Source: Epiperipatus broadwayi | Taxonomy: Eukaryota > Onychophora > Udeonychophora > Euonychophora > Peripatidae | Length of the DNA stretch: 64,000 nucleotides | NCBI GenBank assembly: GCA_028023455.1 | Contig: JAQFVV010012405.1 | Location: 4,093,149 to 4,157,148 of the forward strand | Direction: 5' to 3' | Part shown: piece after piece, positions 13,319-25,704 of the stretch | Layout: every line of letters starts with the position of its first letter | Position numbering within the stretch: position 1 is the first letter of the stretch | Notes under the pieces: generated by a model | What the model was told of the DNA's origin: nothing | Database searches by the model: none | The model's input: the letters and a program-made list of their open reading frames with translations, nothing else | Program-made: the position numbers and the translations under genes

Positions 13319-15360
13319 TAACGATCCAAAAGAAAGTGAATATCAAATCTTACCATAATCTGCACTACAAGGGCGCCATCTAGGCATTTGAACCTAGAAA
13401 AATTTATATAGTTGGCAGATACGTAAGTTAAGATCCCACTTTATTTTATATTTAGATCATTAGCCCATTGTCACTAGCTCAGTGGAGATGCAGAGATAAT
13501 AATCTATATCTTTAATTTATATCTTAAATATAAAAAAATAAAAGCCACTGCCAGAAATTGACACACAAATAATATAAATTTGTGCATATATATATAATCA
13601 TTTTAAATTTGAGGAATAACATTTATTTATTGAGATTTTAATATTAATTTTTTTATTTAAATTATTATTTTAAGGTTGTTGAGTATGAATGAATTTAATA
13701 TTTTTATTAAGATCATCGAGTATAAATAGACTACATAGATCTGCATTTGAAAAGAAAATATTCTATCCATTATTTAACCTTAGGCCAAAAGTTCGCAATC
13801 AAACTGGCGTCAATCCATCTGATATATTGACGTATTCAATGTAGCATGATACGACAGCACAATTGCCATATTGTCCAGGAAGGTACCTCTGAGCAGCATG
13901 GTTAAAGAAGACATTGACTCTTGTCCAATACAGGAATGTCACATCTGTATGGCAAGAAGAACAATAAAAAAAAACTCCGTAGGAAGGGACCGCATGTTTC
14001 CATCTTATCATCCCTTCCATAGGCAAAAAGGGTTTGTGTGGCGTGCAAATTGATTCTGCCGTAGCGAATCTCATACTACATCTACTAACTACACCAATAT
14101 ATCCAATCCATTGACCTAATTCAACTACGAAATGAATAACCTAAGATTACCCTCCCTTAATATAACTTTACAAATCTATATAGCCATTCATGCCCGACTT
14201 AAATTTAACATTTAGATATGTTTGCACAGATGAATTTTATAAAATTTGTTTTATAATGTTGAGTATAGATCAGCTGCATAGATTCCACAGTTAAAAGCAT
14301 TTCAAAATAAACATAACCGATCAAAATACAAAGTCATCGATAACATCAATTGCAGAGGGAATACAAGAAACCCAATGGCATTCATCATAAGATGGTGCAT
14401 TGATATCGATGACCTATATATTCTAATCGAATATGAAAACCACAACATAATTAACTGCTGACGAATCCATGCAACACCCATACCCAACTTAAATTTCATC
14501 ATTTAAAATTTAAACAATAAATATTAATACAAATAAAAATAATAAAATGGAAATGATTTTAGCAAACTTAACTATATAAATTTAAACATCAATTATTAAT
14601 TTGGAAATCAAATAAGAGTTCATTTTAAAATTTAGATTAGCTGAATCTTTTAAAAAACAATGACGAAAGTTCTTAATTACTTTTTTTTTTGTTAATTTGT
14701 AAAGTTCATAGCTCATGGTAGAAGAGTCCAAGTTCCTGTTTTTAATTCCCATGATGTCTCCATTGGAAGATCGATTAAATGTTCTGGAGGTGGCATTAGC
14801 TGGTTCCATTCTGGTATCACAGTCTTTTCATTTTTAAAATAAGTGAGAGAGAGCGATAAGTGTGTCTAATTGTTCTTCTCACCAAATCAAGCTGGAAACT
14901 GCAGGAAACTAAATATTTTTCTTTTTATAGTAAATCTCCAGATTGAACGAACAAAGATGTCACTAATCCAAATATTTGTTAAGGTCTGAGAGACTTGGTG
15001 CTTCCATTGGTCAAGCTAAATTCTCTTTATTTTCTTATCTATCTTTCATCAGACTTTTTAATTACAGTAGATAAAAAACCCGAGGGCTAGTTTGCTTTTC
15101 AATTACTTTATAAAACAATCATTTCCATTTACAAAAATATTTTATCTTTAAATCTTGTACTTTTTTATAACAAAGTACATTCAAATACTTTTATTTATTA
15201 AAAAAAAAATATTTTTAAAGTTTTGCATCTGTGCGAATATATATACGTTTACAACTCTTTAATTTTTTTAGCTTTTAGATTTTTAATAAATTAATTTTTA
15301 TTTGTGAACTTTTAAGTTTTTATTTTAAATTAATGTAACGGCATATTTATATATCGTTAC
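13319..15360. mobile_element. ~2.04-kb direct repeat, copy 1
   Basis: This block recurs at 15990-18029 with only scattered differences, many of them transitions (for example ACGATCC to ACAATCC). It starts at TAACGATCC and ends at ATATCGTTA, giving a short terminal inversion TAACGAT/ATCGTTA. The middle (13799-14074) has short overlapping frames on both strands. Plus-strand reading shows paired cysteines (CHICMARRT, later CVACK) vaguely like a zinc-binding domain, but no family can be named. The 5' part includes GGGCGCCATCTAGG, GC-richer than its surroundings. Probably a non-autonomous or decayed transposon. Confidence 0.7.
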
Positions 15361-15989
15361 ATATCAGTAAACTTCCTTAAAAAACAAAAACATTAAAAAA
15401 AAAAAGAATTTACTTAGTGTTAGTAATTACCTTACACAAATTGATTATATATGAAAATTTCAAAAGGACAAAACTTTTTTTTAAAGACAAAATAGTAATT
15501 ACACACAAATATAATGATAAAAAAAATGTTGACTGATGATTCCTTACTACCAGCTAAATTTCTACCTCCTCCCTTCCAGGTTTCTTTTCTTCTACTTTTA
15601 AGTATTAATTAGATATGTCAAAATGGTTGGATTTTGAACAAGACTTTTTAAAAAAAAAATTATGATTTATACTAATTATTACGTTTTATTCCCCACATTT
15701 ATTATTACATATGTGCAATTTTTTTTACTGGCAGTACCTTTAAAACAAAATTCAAAGTATAACTTTACATTAATACAAAAACAATACATACACATTTCAG
15801 AAAAAAATATTATGGGCATGATTTATTTTTAAAAGTACTCGTGTTTTATTAAACATCTTGCTATAGCTTTACGTTAATACAAAAATGTACTTATTTTAGA
15901 AAAAAAAAAGTTACTGGCATGATTCACTTTTAAAATTATCAGGGTACTGGTGGTTTATTAAAGATCGGCCCCAGTTGGAAGACCAATTA
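15361..15989. other. Spacer between the two 2-kb repeats
   Basis: 629 bp of unique AT-rich sequence between the direct copies. It holds an internal diverged repetition (GGCATGATTTATTTTTAAAA near 15815 and GGCATGATTCACTTTTAAAA near 15915, each preceded by a TTTCAGAAAA/TTTTAGAAAA segment). No gene is seen. Confidence 0.5.
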
Positions 15990-18029
15990 TAACAATCCAA
16001 AAGAAAGTGAATATCGAATCTTACTATAAACTGCACTACAAGGGCGCCATCTAGGCATTTGAACCTAGAAAAATTTATATAGTAGGCAAATACGTAAGTT
16101 AAGATCCCACTTAATTTTATATTTAGACTGTTAGCCCATTGTCACTAGCTCAGTGGAGACGCAGAGATAATAATCTATATCTTTAATTTATATCTTAAAT
16201 ATAAAAAAATTAAAGCCACTGCCAGAAATTGACACACAAATAATATTTATTTACGCATATATATATATAATCATTTTAAATTTGAGGAATAACATTTATT
16301 TATTGAGATTTTAATATTAATTTTTTTATTTAAATTATTATTTTAAGGTTGTTGAGTATGAATGAATTTAATATTTTTATTAAGATTGTCGAGTATGAAT
16401 AGACTACATAGAGCTGCATTTAAAAAGAAAATATTCTATCCATTATTTAACCTTAAGCCAAAAGTTCGCAATCAAGCCGGCGTCAATCCATCTGATATAT
16501 TGACGTATTCAATGTAGCATGATATGACAGCACAACTACCATACTGTCCAGGAAGGTACCTCTGAGCATCATGGTTAAAGAAGATATTGACTCTTGTCCA
16601 ATACAGGAATGTCACATCTGTATGGCAAGAAGAACAACAAAAAAAACTCTGTAGGAAGGGACTGCGTGTTTCCATCTTATCATCCCTTCCATAGGCAAAA
16701 AGAGTTGTGTGGCATGCAAATTAATTCTGCCCATAGCGAATCTCTACATCTACTAACTACACTAATATATCCAATCCATTGACCTAATTCAACTACGAAA
16801 TGAATAACCTAAGATTACCCTCCCTTAATATAACTTTACAAATCTATATAGCCATTCACACCCGACTTAAATTTAACATTTAGATACATTTGCACAGATG
16901 AATTTGGTATAAAATTTGTTTTATAATGTTGAGTATAGATCAGCTGCATAGATTCCATAGTTAAAACATTTCAAAATAAACATAACCGATCAAAATACAA
17001 AGTCATCGATAATGTCAATAGCAGAGGAAATACAAAAAACCCAATGGCATTCATCATAAGATACCGCATTGACATCGATGACCTATATATTCTAATCGAA
17101 TATGAAAACCACAACATAATTAACTGCTAATAAATCCATGCAACATCAATACCCACCTTAAATTTCATCATTTAAAATTTAAACAATAAATATTAATACA
17201 AATAAAAATAATAAAATGGAAATGATTTTAGAAAACTTAACTATATAAATTTAAACATCAATTATTAATTTGGAAATCAAATAAGAGTTCATTTTAAAAT
17301 TTAGATTAGCTGAGTCTTTTAAAAAAACAATGATGAAAGTTCTTAATTACTTTTTTTTTGTTAATTTGTAAAGTTCATAGCTCATGGTAGAAGAGTCCAT
17401 GTTCCTGTTTTTAATTCCCATGATGTCTCCATTGGAAGACTGAATTAATGTTCTGGAGGTGGCATTAGCTGATTCCATTCTGGTATCACAGTCTTTTCAT
17501 TTTTAAAATAAGTGAGAAAAAACAACAAGTGCGTCTAATCGTTCTTCTCACCAAATCAAGCTGGAAACTGCAGGAAACTCAATATTTTTCTTTTTATAGT
17601 AAATCTCCAGATTGAATGAACAAAGATGTCACTAATCCAAATTTTTGTTAAGGTCCGAGAGGCTTGGTGCTTCTATTTGTCAAGCTAAATTCTCTTTATT
17701 TTTTTATCTATCTTTCATCAGACTTTTTAATTACAGTAGATTAAAAACCCCGAGGGCTAGTTTGCTTTTAAATTACTTTATAAAACAATCATTTCCATTT
17801 ACAAAAATATTTTATTTTTAAATCTTGTACTTTTTTATAACAAAGTACGTTCAAATACTTTTATTTATTAAAAAAAAATATTTTTAAAGTTTTGCATCTG
17901 TGCGAATATATATACGTTTACAACTCTTTAATTTTTTTTAGCTTTTAGATTTTTAATAAATTTATTTTTATTTGCGAACTTTTAAGTTTTATTTTAAATT
18001 AATGTAATGGCATATTTATATATCATTAC
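15990..18029. mobile_element. ~2.04-kb direct repeat, copy 2
   Basis: Second copy of the 13319-15360 block in the same orientation, offset about 2670 bp. The edges match (AACAATCC start, ATATCATTA end), with both CpG sites of the terminal inversion lost to transitions. Small indels include a missing block near 16740. The short central frames are broken differently in the two copies, which argues against a conserved protein product. Confidence 0.7.
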
Positions 18030-18351
18030 AGTGTATAAATGAGACCATTGGGATAGCATATAAACATCTGTCATACTTTCTTTCCATTACATAAAATGAT
18101 GACCAATATTAAGGCCTGATAACCTAAATAAACTTGTAAATTTTATCACTATAGTTTAAAATGGGACTTAACATTATGTTTACTCAAACAATAGTTGCTT
18201 TATTAATTTATGTACAATATTAAGAAGGGGATAAGAAAGTTGTTATAAGTAAGCAATATAGAAGGTGATATATAAAAGTAAATAAAAATAGAAAGTGTTG
18301 AAGTGAGACAAAAAATATTACAAAATAAATAAACAACCAGGCAAAAAAATA

Positions 18352-18743
<392 letters not shown>

Positions 18744-18759
18744 GGAATAAGTAATTAAT

Positions 18760-20040
18760 AGTTAACATTAAAAAATGTAATTTTTAGGATAGGTGAGAAA
18801 ATAGGTTTTAGAAACATTAAAAAAAAAAGAAACAACAAAAACAGTAAACTTAGGCATGGATATCAGATTGGAGAAACAGACACGGATTAGTTGATGAAGT
18901 GTGAACTACTTAACAAAACAGAAGAGTCACAAGTTATGAAGAAAGATGGCATCATAGTGATGATAAAAATAAAAGAGGTGCTAAAAGAAATCAATAAAAA
19001 ACATTAGCAAACAATGATGAAAATATTAAGAGAAATTTAGGAGGAACAACTTGCTAGCCAATATGGTGAACAATTTATTGTATTTATTAGTAATATAAAT
19101 GAAATACTAAAGAAAATGAACATATGAACAGAACATGGAAAAAAGGGAACAGAACAAAAAATGAGTGAAGAAGATAAATGATACATGTGATAAGAAACTA
19201 GAGGCAAAAGTTATGGCTCAGAAAGAAACAAAAAAGTCATAAAGTAGTTGAATGAAAGATAATAAAAATATTTAAAATATCATGAAATAAGTAAAAAAAA
19301 ATTGGTAAAAAAAGTCTGGGAAGGACCATGGAAAAAATCTTCTATAAAACTTATAAACTTTTAAAGATAAAAATATTGGTAGTGAGTGTATTCTAAATCT
19401 GAAAGAACATCATAGAAGAATTTAAAATTAGAAGAAAACAGAAAGCTTTAAGGTTGATGTAAATGCTATGAAAAATATATGTAATCCGGTATAAATAGTA
19501 CTGAAGGCTCTTAAATTTAATGAATATCCACTATCAATAAACGTTATGTGGGCAAGATAATGTGTGCTATATAGAAAAGTCTAAAGTGATTACTGGTGAC
19601 ATAAAAATTATAATAGAAAGTTTGAACCAATTATGAAACAATTAAATATATTAGGATGTTTATTTTCAATCAGAAAGAGGAAAATGAATAAACAATCACA
19701 TAAAAGAGAATTATGCTCAGTAATTATGTTTGAAAATAGTATCTGGAAAAATCACTGCAATGAATGATTGAACCATATAATTGCTTGAGAAGTAAAGAAT
19801 AAAATTCATAAAAAAGTTAATTGTCCTTATTCAGTAGTGCTTAGTTTTTGTCAACCAGCAATTAAGAAACAATTGTCAGATCATTATCCTGAATCTATTT
19901 TTTTAATTATTATTATTGCATATGAAGATTCAAAATCACTTTCATAAATCTAAGATAAAGAAACAGATTGAGAAATGTCAAGAGAGATTAGAATAATACA
20001 ATTAGAATAATCAATTCATACTGGAAAAGTCAATATCAAG
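18760..20040 (+). pseudogene. Purine-rich block, possible LINE ORF1 remnant
   Basis: The plus strand is strikingly purine-rich (GAAGAAAGATGG, AGAAAGAAACAAAAAAG and similar) compared with the flanks, as seen in LINE sense strands. Conceptual translation across stops gives short coiled-coil-like Lys/Glu-rich stretches (for example REVLKEINKK near 18975-19005), compatible with the N-terminal part of a LINE ORF1 protein. No diagnostic domain is identifiable and stops are frequent. This is an inference from strand composition; a simple purine-rich low-complexity region is the alternative. Confidence 0.2.
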
Positions 20041-20414
20041 CTGAAACCAAAGCACCTATAATTCTCTCTATATATATATGTAAATTTATAAATAAATATT
20101 TGAAAATACAGTAATTAAAAGCAGAATTTAATTAATAGGCAAGCAGCAAACGTTAAGATCACAGAATTATGGGAAAGTTGACATGGAATTATGGGAAAGC
20201 TGACATTTTTTAAAAATGATGGTTGACAAAGCTACAAGGTAGCTGAAAGCGTTTCTAAGTTATGGTTATACATATAATTTTAATAAACTTTTAATTACTG
20301 TATTTTTAAATATTTATTTATAAATTTACGTATATTATTTTGAAGAAATACAGACATTGATTTGTAATATTATATATATATATAATAAAAACACAATTAC
20401 TTCTCTATAAAACT

Positions 20415-20456
20415 GCTTCAATATTTCAAACACCAAACTCGTTTTCTTCAGAAAGC
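20415..20456 (-). ncRNA. Hammerhead-like core, outer left copy
   Basis: Minus strand: GCTTT (20452-20456), CTGAAGA (20445-20451), stem II AAAC/GTTT, GAAA (20424-20427), TATT, then GAAGC (20415-20419), which pairs with GCTTT including one G-U. Core residues are conserved although the stem II sequence differs from the sister copies, so stem pairing is kept by different bases. Stem III would be a single A-U pair with a 2-nt loop, weaker than in proven ribozymes. Confidence 0.4.
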
Positions 20457-20493
20457 ACAACAAAATGGCTATTTTTCTATAAATATAAAACTG

Positions 20494-20533
20494 CTTTAAT
20501 ATTTCAACCAGCAGACTGGTTTTCATCAGAAAG
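20494..20533 (-). ncRNA. Hammerhead-like core, inner left copy
   Basis: Minus strand: CTTT (20530-20533), CTGATGA (20523-20529), stem II AACCAG/CTGGTT with loop TCTG, GAAA (20502-20505), TATT, AAAG (20494-20497) pairing with CTTT. The core is intact; stem III is minimal. Confidence 0.45.
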
Positions 20534-20584
20534 AACAACAAAATGGCTATTTCTTTAAATTCTGGAAATAGCCATTTTGTTGTA

Positions 20585-20624
20585 CTTTCTGATGAAAACC
20601 AGTCTGCTGGTTGAAATATTAAAG
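20585..20624 (+). ncRNA. Hammerhead-like core, right arm
   Basis: Plus strand: CTTT (20585-20588), CTGATGA (20589-20595), one unpaired A, AACCAG/CTGGTT with loop TCTG, GAAA (20613-20616), TATT, AAAG (20621-20624). Mirror image of 20494-20533, so the element has a complete core on each strand. The candidate cleavage position follows U-U, a permitted but less efficient triplet. Confidence 0.45.
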
Positions 20625-20770
20625 CAGTTTTATAGAGAAATAATTGTGTGTTTTTATTATGTTTTTATTTTTCCTTTAGTTAGTTCTTATATTTATTATA
20701 TATATAAGAAATAAACTAGCATTTAATATTTTTATTGGTTATTCATTAGACTAGAGATTATCTATTTAAT

Positions 20771-20997
20771 GAATAATATTTCTGTAATGTAATTTTCACT
20801 ACACTACTCTCAAGCAAGATAGGAATTGTTTTTTCTATCTGATTTAACACTTTGTGGATGGGTGTAATCTTAAACATATGACCAAAGACATCTATATTAA
20901 TGATTACACCTTCAACAAGGTGTTAAATGCAAATAGAAATCAGTTCCACCTTGCACGAAAATGGTGTAGTGAAAATTACACTTCAGAAATATTATTC
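20771..20997. mobile_element. Fold-back element, ~100-bp arms
   Basis: GAATAATATTTCTG at the left and CAGAAATATTATTC at the right begin inverted arms that continue through GTAATTTTCACTACAC/GTGTAGTGAAAATTAC and ATTTAACAC/GTGTTAAAT to an inner GTAATC/GATTAC pair. The 66-codon frame over the right half is a by-product. The family is unrecognised and no clear target-site duplication was found. Confidence 0.7.
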
Positions 20998-22972
20998 CTT
21001 AAACTAGCATTTGTTTTGGTTACTTTATTTTTGAACATGGATTGGGGAAAATGATATTGGACCAAATTTAGAGACATCTTTTTATAAAAAATAAATTAAG
21101 ATCAATTGAACACATATACAAAAAAACAATGACATCTAATTATGAAATATCTACATCACAAAGACAAACGTATATAAACAAAAATTTGATGACAAAAAAA
21201 AAAAAATCTTAAAAACTAGATATACTGAAGAGTAATATAAACAAAAAATCTATGTTCTAAAAACTAGATATGATGAATAAAAACTTTAAGAATGACAGAG
21301 GTAAAAATTATATTTTATTTTTTTCTCAAGTGATGTAGATCTTTTATCAAGCAAAGCTTCAATAATAGATAAGAGGATGATTGTAATGAGTTTCTGCAAT
21401 CTTTTAAGAAATAAATATGTTACATAGTGTTGCATTTTCTGTTTGTGTTTGTTATTGTGTGTGTCATTATTATATGGTATATATATGAAATTCACTTTCA
21501 TGCTCAAAATAATGTCACACCCTCGTTTCAATATTGATTTATTGAGCATATTTTCTGTGCATCAATTCAGAAATTCCTGCTAACATTTATCTTTCTTATT
21601 ATGTCACAATGGTAAGAGAGCCATTTTCACAACATTGATTCTGTTGTGGTGATCCTGAATTTGTCATAAATTATATTGGATTAAATATCATGCTGTCTGC
21701 TGATAATCCTGATAAATAATATAATGCTTTTAGGAATATGTGATTATGTGCAGTTTACCTTTAATGAAAAGATAGATCAGCCATCAATTTCTTTTTCTCT
21801 TTATTTTAAACTAATTTAAAAAATCACTTGTCAATTCCTCATGAATAAAAAGAAAATATTTTTTTAAAAGGATGGGACTTGATGTAACAGAGACTACAAA
21901 AGTGACCATTGCAGCAATGACCACCGCATAATTTTTTTACTAGATATATGAAGGAAGATTGCCCTGCCACATAATTATCTAAAAATAGGATAAAACAGAA
22001 TGCCTACTTGTAAGACTGGTAAAGAGAAATGAGCAGATAGATATAACAAATTCCTAAAGAGAATTATAAATGTTGATAACAATTGACTACCTCATTTTTT
22101 TTCAAAGAGGATAATGCGATAATACAAACTTATTCAATGATGTATTCTTTCTAAATCTCAGAGCTCAGTGGAATGCAATTAAAAACTTTATACTTAAATA
22201 GTTAAAAAAATAAATAGCTAAATACAAATAAGTGGAAACTTATAATTAATCTAAAATATCTCTACCGATGATGATGATGATACATAATTATTAAAATTAT
22301 GTGTATTTGAATCAAATATATTGATTTCAAAATTAATAAAATGTTTGTAAAGATAGGGATTTTGTAAATAAAAAGTACGAATATTGTTTTGTGTAAAAGT
22401 GCATAATATTTAGAAATTATAATTATTATGGCTTAAAATGCTAAGAAATTCCATATACACTTTTAATTTCTTAACTAAGAATGTGTAATTTTTAAAAATT
22501 TTATATTTTTAAATAGACTCTACAAAAACAAACCAATTTGTAACTAGAGTTAAAGAAAAAGCGCTTCCATAAATATGAGTACATGGTAATATATTTTTAA
22601 CAAATGTCGGGAAGATTATATTAAAAAATTAAGACTAATATACGCACTCACTCATCTTCATTTACTTTGATTCAGTTTATTTTTTCATACTCCTTGAGAA
22701 TGCATAAAATTGTGGAGTGTAATCGTAATTAAATGCAGAGCCTGAGTTCGAAGAGAGCAAAAACAGATGAAAGTATCAAAAGTCATTATTTATAAAAATA
22801 AAAAAAATTGTATAGCTAGAAAGAACATTTTAGCATTGATTTCATTCTGGCTACGATGAAAAACTTTTCATTGAAAATAACTTTCAACAGTATGTGCCGA
22901 ATACCTGCAGAAACATATTAACCATGCTTTTTCTCCTGTTCTATCTTTATAAAAATTTGTTCTCATTGTTCA
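20998..22972. other. AT-rich region without recognisable gene
   Basis: Contains a short diverged tandem repetition near 21205-21285 (AAAAACTAGATATACTGAA and AAAAACTAGATATGATGAA). No gene or known element is recognised. Confidence 0.5.
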
Positions 22973-23098
22973 AAAGTTGCCCTAGTTTGTTTTTTTTTTC
23001 CTTTTTTTTTCCTATGTCAAATGCATTGACCGGGAAGCGAACCGGGGCAGCTATGCTAACCGCTAGGCCGCCAACGCTTGACTAAAGTTGCCCTAGTT
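22973..23098 (-). mobile_element. tRNA-derived SINE with perfect 15-bp TSD
   Basis: AAAGTTGCCCTAGTT occurs at 22973-22987 and 23084-23098. Between them, on the minus strand, lies a tRNA-like body: GGCCTAGCGGTTAGCATAGC as box A region, GGTTCGCTTCCC as box B, then a TGCATTTGACATA segment and a poly-A tail (plus-strand T runs, 22988-23013). The exact duplication and tail are hallmarks of LINE-mediated retroposition. GC content is much higher than the flanks. Related bodies sit at 49838-49945 and 56251-56353. Confidence 0.88.
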
Positions 23099-23509
23099 GC
23101 TAACTTGCGATAGTATACTATTCAAGCAATTAAAAAGCTCAAAGTAGGAGTTTAACCCCAAGTAAGATTGATAAAGACTTGAAAGAAATGATAATTGACC
23201 ATTAAGCAGAAGAGAAATCTACAATTTTAGAAAGACACTTGGGCAAAAAACTTATTAATTGTTAGATCAATGATAAGTTTTCTTTTGATGTACATAAAAT
23301 GGTAAATATACTTAGAACTAGACTATTTTTTTCTTTTATTATATTTATAAAAAAATTGTTTTGCTTATTATTTATTTTGTTCTTATTACCTAATAAATTA
23401 TTATAATATATATATTGATTTGATTTATTGGAAAATGTATTCAAGTTTGTGTGTTTTTCATTATGACTCAAAGACTATGGATATGTTTGAATACTATATT
23501 CCTTTGAAT

Positions 23510-23640
23510 GAATACAAAATGTACATATATATTTGATAACTAACCTCTCTACTCATGCGCTATAAATAGGCAAACATGCTACCATCAATAAATGTTTTAA
23601 AAGCATGGGTGATCTACCCATGCTTAAATATTACTCTTAC
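23510..23640. repeat. Half copy of the 23.8-kb hairpin family
   Basis: Shares CATGCGCTATAAATAGGCAA.., CATCAATAAATGTTTTAAAA and ATGGGTGATCTACCCAT with the left arm of 23838-24004. AGCATGGGTGATCTACCCATGCT is itself a short perfect palindrome. Appears to be a truncated neighbour copy in the same orientation. Confidence 0.55.
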
Positions 23641-23837
23641 AAAACCAACATTCGTGATTATTATAGAAATGAGGCTTGATCTTATTAAGAGCCAGATTTT
23701 TAAATGTGTACATTATTTGTACAAGTTCAAATTATATATCTCAGGAAAGAAAACATTTGTGTTTAACTAACTATGAGGTATGAACCATATCAGTTTATGT
23801 AGATGTAATAATTAATAATATGGCAATTTTTAAATGC

Positions 23838-24004
23838 ATATGAAATAATATGGAAAAAAATAACCTTCATACATGCACTATAAGTAAAGATACACTCTCC
23901 TATCAATAAATGTTTTAAAAGAATGGGTGGTTCACCCACAGTTAAAACATGCTTATTTATAATGCATGTGTGAAGGTTAGTTTTTTTCCATATAATTTCA
24001 TTCT
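23838..24004. mobile_element. Fold-back element, ~80-bp arms
   Basis: Left GAAATAATATGGAAAAAAAT and AACCTTCATACATGCA are inverted on the right as TGCATGTGTGAAGGTT and TTTTTTTCCATATAATTTC. The inner GTTTTAAAAGAATGGGTGG pairs with CCACAGTTAAAAC around TTCACC. The 72-codon minus-strand frame is a by-product. About 240 bp from a related half copy (23510-23640). Confidence 0.65.
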
Positions 24005-24059
24005 TCATTGAGATATATGATTAGAACCTGTCTTTTGAATAATATCTTTCTGATAAGTC

Positions 24060-24560
24060 TGAATGACACATCTGTGTGTGCATATAACCATGGGTAGATA
24101 TTTATTAATTAAATTGTTTTGATACATTATTCATTTTACTTATTTAAAATTTAGTATCCTTGCCATTCTTATTTACATTTTTTCTTATTCACATTTCATC
24201 ACTAAGTAGATTATGTTCCTGAGTGTGCTTACGCTCTAGGCTGAGAATATGTCTGAATGTTAATGAAAAAGAAATTAGGATCTTATTCTGTGAAGATATT
24301 ACTTCCTCACAAGTACTCTTCTATAATGAAAGTGGTACTTCAGAAATCTATTTAATATATTCTGATTATAAGACAAAGCTACTGGACAATGCAACTTTTA
24401 GCATTACCTTCACATTGATGGGTATAAATTACAGATAACCAGAAAATATATTCTGCATCTCTCTTAGAGTTTTCCAATATGATCTTAGCAAAATGGCAGT
24501 AATTTGATCACTGTCATCCTAATCATTATATGATTTTTATGTCTCATAAAATATATAATC
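24060..24560 (+). repeat. Dispersed repeat X, copy 2
   Basis: Diverged copy of 12740-13210 in the same orientation. The 71-codon frame at 24223-24438 lies within it and is not preserved in the other copy, so it is not scored as a gene. Confidence 0.5.
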
Positions 24561-24593
24561 ATTTTTATTTTTATCTACATAAATCTGATATAA

Positions 24594-24733
24594 CACAGAG
24601 GCAAAACTCTCCATTTAGTAGCACCATTCAGTGTAAGCCAGAGTAAGCAATGGATGCAGAAAGGTTTATGCATAAAATCCCTATCTAGTGCACTGAGTGG
24701 TTCCAATGTATGGATATTTTTGCCTCTGTGAAA
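24594..24733. mobile_element. Imperfect hairpin element shared with 59.6 kb
   Basis: CACAGAGGCAAAA at the left is inverted as TTTTTGCCTCTGTG at the right, with further pairing of CCATT..CAGTG against CACTGAGTGG..ATGG. The interior CAGAGTAAGCAATGGATGCA recurs at 59660-59690 as CAGAGTAATCAATGGATGCC, so this is a dispersed family. Confidence 0.6.
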
Positions 24734-24944
24734 AACAGCTTGTGTAAACATAAAGAATGGTGACCATGCAATGTTTGATGGTGTAATATGATATAACAAC
24801 ATACAGAAAGTATAAATAAAATATATAACCATGCATGTCCATATGTTTATGCATTTTTACATCCAATTTACAAAAGATTACCATTGTAATAGTATATATC
24901 CATCTCCCATACTTCATTTTTATTATAATATAATATATATATTA

Positions 24945-25095
24945 AAAGCATAAAGCAATTAACTTAATTAAAAGTTCTTTCAATATTAAGAGTGTATGGG
25001 AAGTAAGTGGAATTGTGGGTATTGTTTAGCCTAAATATGTTGCTATTTTGTAGTTCTTTACACTTGAGAAGATGCTTGTAGCAGTAAAACCATTG
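24945..25095 (+). pseudogene. Penelope-like element 3' end fragment
   Basis: Closely resembles 42170-42315, the end of the PLE remnant downstream of its GIY-YIG region. Shared text includes AAGCAATTAACTTA, TTAAAAGTTCTTT, ATGGGAAGTAA, GGAATTGTG and TTGTAGTTCTTTACACTTGA, then TGCTTGTAGCAGT. Only the last ~15 residues of the C-terminal coding region and the 3' untranslated part remain. Strong 5' truncation is typical of target-primed insertion. It abuts repeat A. Confidence 0.7.
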
Positions 25096-25099
25096 GTAA

Positions 25100-25631
25100 A
25101 CTAGGTCACTTTTAATTACACCTTTTTGCATGATTTAAGTATGCTAATTTACAAACAGGCATATAGTAGTTTTGTAGAATGAGACTATAGATTTTGCGCT
25201 CGATTAATTTTAATATTTATATTTTAGAAAGCATTACGAATGTGTTTTTATAAAACACACAGCTGCAGTATATGCCTTGCTATTATACTTTTATTAAAAT
25301 TGGCTTTGGTTTTAAGGGCCACCCCATTACTCTTAGTTTGGACATATCTCTTTTAAAAATGAGCTTTGGTTTTAAGGGTTACCCCATTATCTTATTTTAG
25401 AACTGAAACATGAGGGTCCAGATTGTTTCATAAGCTGCTCCAATCACCTGAACTAAATGTTCACTTACTTTAAGATAGCAAGTCATATGGTCCATGAGAA
25501 CTGAGTACTACGTACTGAATACCATGAGTAACTGCAAATTCAGGCCACATCTTGTTCAGCAGTGATCTGAACCTTCAACCTAGTTTATATTATGCAATCT
25601 GCATAAAGAGCACATTGACTGCTCATTATGT

Positions 25632-25704
<73 letters not shown>

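Larger units (their letters stand above)
20385..20661. mobile_element. Fold-back element with duplicated left arm and three hammerhead-like cores
   Basis: The right arm (about 20568-20661) is the reverse complement of the left side, but the left side contains two tandem copies of the unit with a ~78-bp period (CTGCTTCA at 20413, CTGCTTTA at 20491). The inner left copy matches the right arm almost exactly; the outer one is more diverged, while its outer flank pairs with the right end (AATAAAAACACAATT with AATTGTGTGTTTTTATT). Each unit contains a CTGANGA...GAAA core, described separately. Tandem units with ribozyme cores recall retrozymes, but no primer-binding or LTR features are seen. Confidence 0.7.
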
